64,000 nucleotides of DNA from JAJPHW01 sp963799065 (GTDB taxonomy: Bacteria > Acidobacteriota > Terriglobia > Terriglobales > Acidobacteriaceae), in contig CAWCVJ010000001.1 in the NCBI GenBank assembly GCA_963799065.1, forward strand, positions 2,046,001 to 2,110,000, written 5' to 3'. The notes under the pieces were generated by a model. It was not told where the DNA came from. It did not search any database and saw only the letters and a list, made by a program, of their open reading frames with translations. This document shows positions 63,792-64,000 of the stretch, piece after piece. The translations under genes were made by a program, and so were the position numbers. Positions within the stretch are counted from its first letter, which is position 1; each line of letters starts with the position of its first letter.

Positions 63792-64000
63792 CTACGGCGC
63801 GGCGGGAGGCTTTTTCTCTTCTTGCAGCTCGATGAGGGTTTTCGTTATGGGGTCGGCCGTACCCACGTCTTTGTCATCTTTGCGCATAATGACCACATCG
63901 ACGCGACGATTTTGTACGCGCCCGGCTTCAGTGTCATTGCTGGCAATGGGATGAAACTCGGCGTACCCGCCCGCGGAGAGGCCGATGGGATCGAAATTAT
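63792..64000 (-). CDS. MotB/OmpA-domain protein, C-terminal part (5' end outside window)
   Basis: The frame enters from the right edge and ends at TAG (63792-63794), leaving about 69 residues. GLSAGGYAEFHPIASNDTEA followed by GRVQNRRVDVVIM is the conserved end of the OmpA/MotB peptidoglycan-binding domain; the NRRVD text is typical of both MotB and OmpA-like proteins. The tail is charged and Pro-rich. It lies upstream of the MCP gene on the same strand, so a motor stator or an envelope anchor belongs to this operon. The rest is needed to tell MotB from OmpA. Confidence 0.85.
   Translation of the reverse strand, partial: NFDPIGLSAGGYAEFHPIASNDTEAGRVQNRRVDVVIMRKDDKDVGTADPITKTLIELQEEKKPPAAP

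Overview
The window reads as a chromosomal segment of an Acidobacteriota bacterium, probably class Terriglobia (Koribacter-like). The reasons are a moderately high G+C content, a very large Oar-type TonB-dependent receptor with an N-terminal carboxypeptidase-regulatory domain next to a LacI regulator, HAF-repeat and YCF48-type surface proteins, a PilZ protein with a Cys/His-rich N-terminus, and dispersed repeats built on the word GAGCGAAGCGAGGAATC. No rRNA, tRNA, CRISPR array, phage or insertion sequence was recognised. No gap between genes exceeds 300 bases.

Layout. 1-3079 (+): phoH (partial), ybeY, a CorC-like CBS protein and era. 3089-7278 (-): a PepSY-like lipoprotein, an NtrY-type kinase and an NtrX/NtrC-type regulator with an altered GAFTGA loop. 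7355-13514: a DinB-like protein, a coiled-coil secreted protein, a degenerate histidine kinase translationally coupled to prepilin peptidase PilD, a frameshifted saccharopine-dehydrogenase-like gene, a BON/glycine-zipper lipoprotein and a PilZ protein. 13793-21717 (+): two surface-type proteins, mobA with an orphan Mla-like ATPase, and the coupled phosphoketolase and acetate kinase genes. 21824-34860 (-) is one long co-directional block: ribE, ribD, ftsY, an HD-GYP protein, gpsA, plsY, thpR, cinA, an NHL protein, pgpA, yacG, rimO and a TPR protein. 34935-39932 (+): LacI regulator, a palindromic operator candidate and the TonB receptor, closed by a strong terminator. 40033-46676: ilvE, a beta-hydroxyacid dehydrogenase, a 56-residue small protein, gcdH, and an MgtE_N/CBS protein followed by a divergent NRAMP transporter. 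46687-58315: argS, metG, tatD, yajQ, a polyprenyl diphosphate synthase, a DedA-rhodanese gene with an in-frame TGA, and two divergent HExxH metallopeptidases. 58339-64000 (-): a chemosensory operon of (motB/ompA partial), MCP, cheW, cheA and cheB.

The most notable observation is the DedA-rhodanese gene at 53324-54295. Its rhodanese active-site loop contains an in-frame TGA exactly where the family usually has the second Cys of a Cys-x-Cys motif. The reading frame continues with well-preserved rhodanese sequence to a second stop, and a perfect 7-bp hairpin lies at the right distance for a bacterial SECIS element. This makes it a candidate selenoprotein. Second in interest is the pairing of a magnesium-type NRAMP (DNDANG in helix 1, APW in helix 6) with a soluble MgtE_N-CBS protein.

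A recurrent theme is cyclic-di-GMP and second-messenger biology (HD-GYP protein, PilZ protein, YajQ-type protein, possible MshEN-like repeats in CheA). This is an inference from family membership only. All assignments come from reading motifs in translated sequence. No database search was run.
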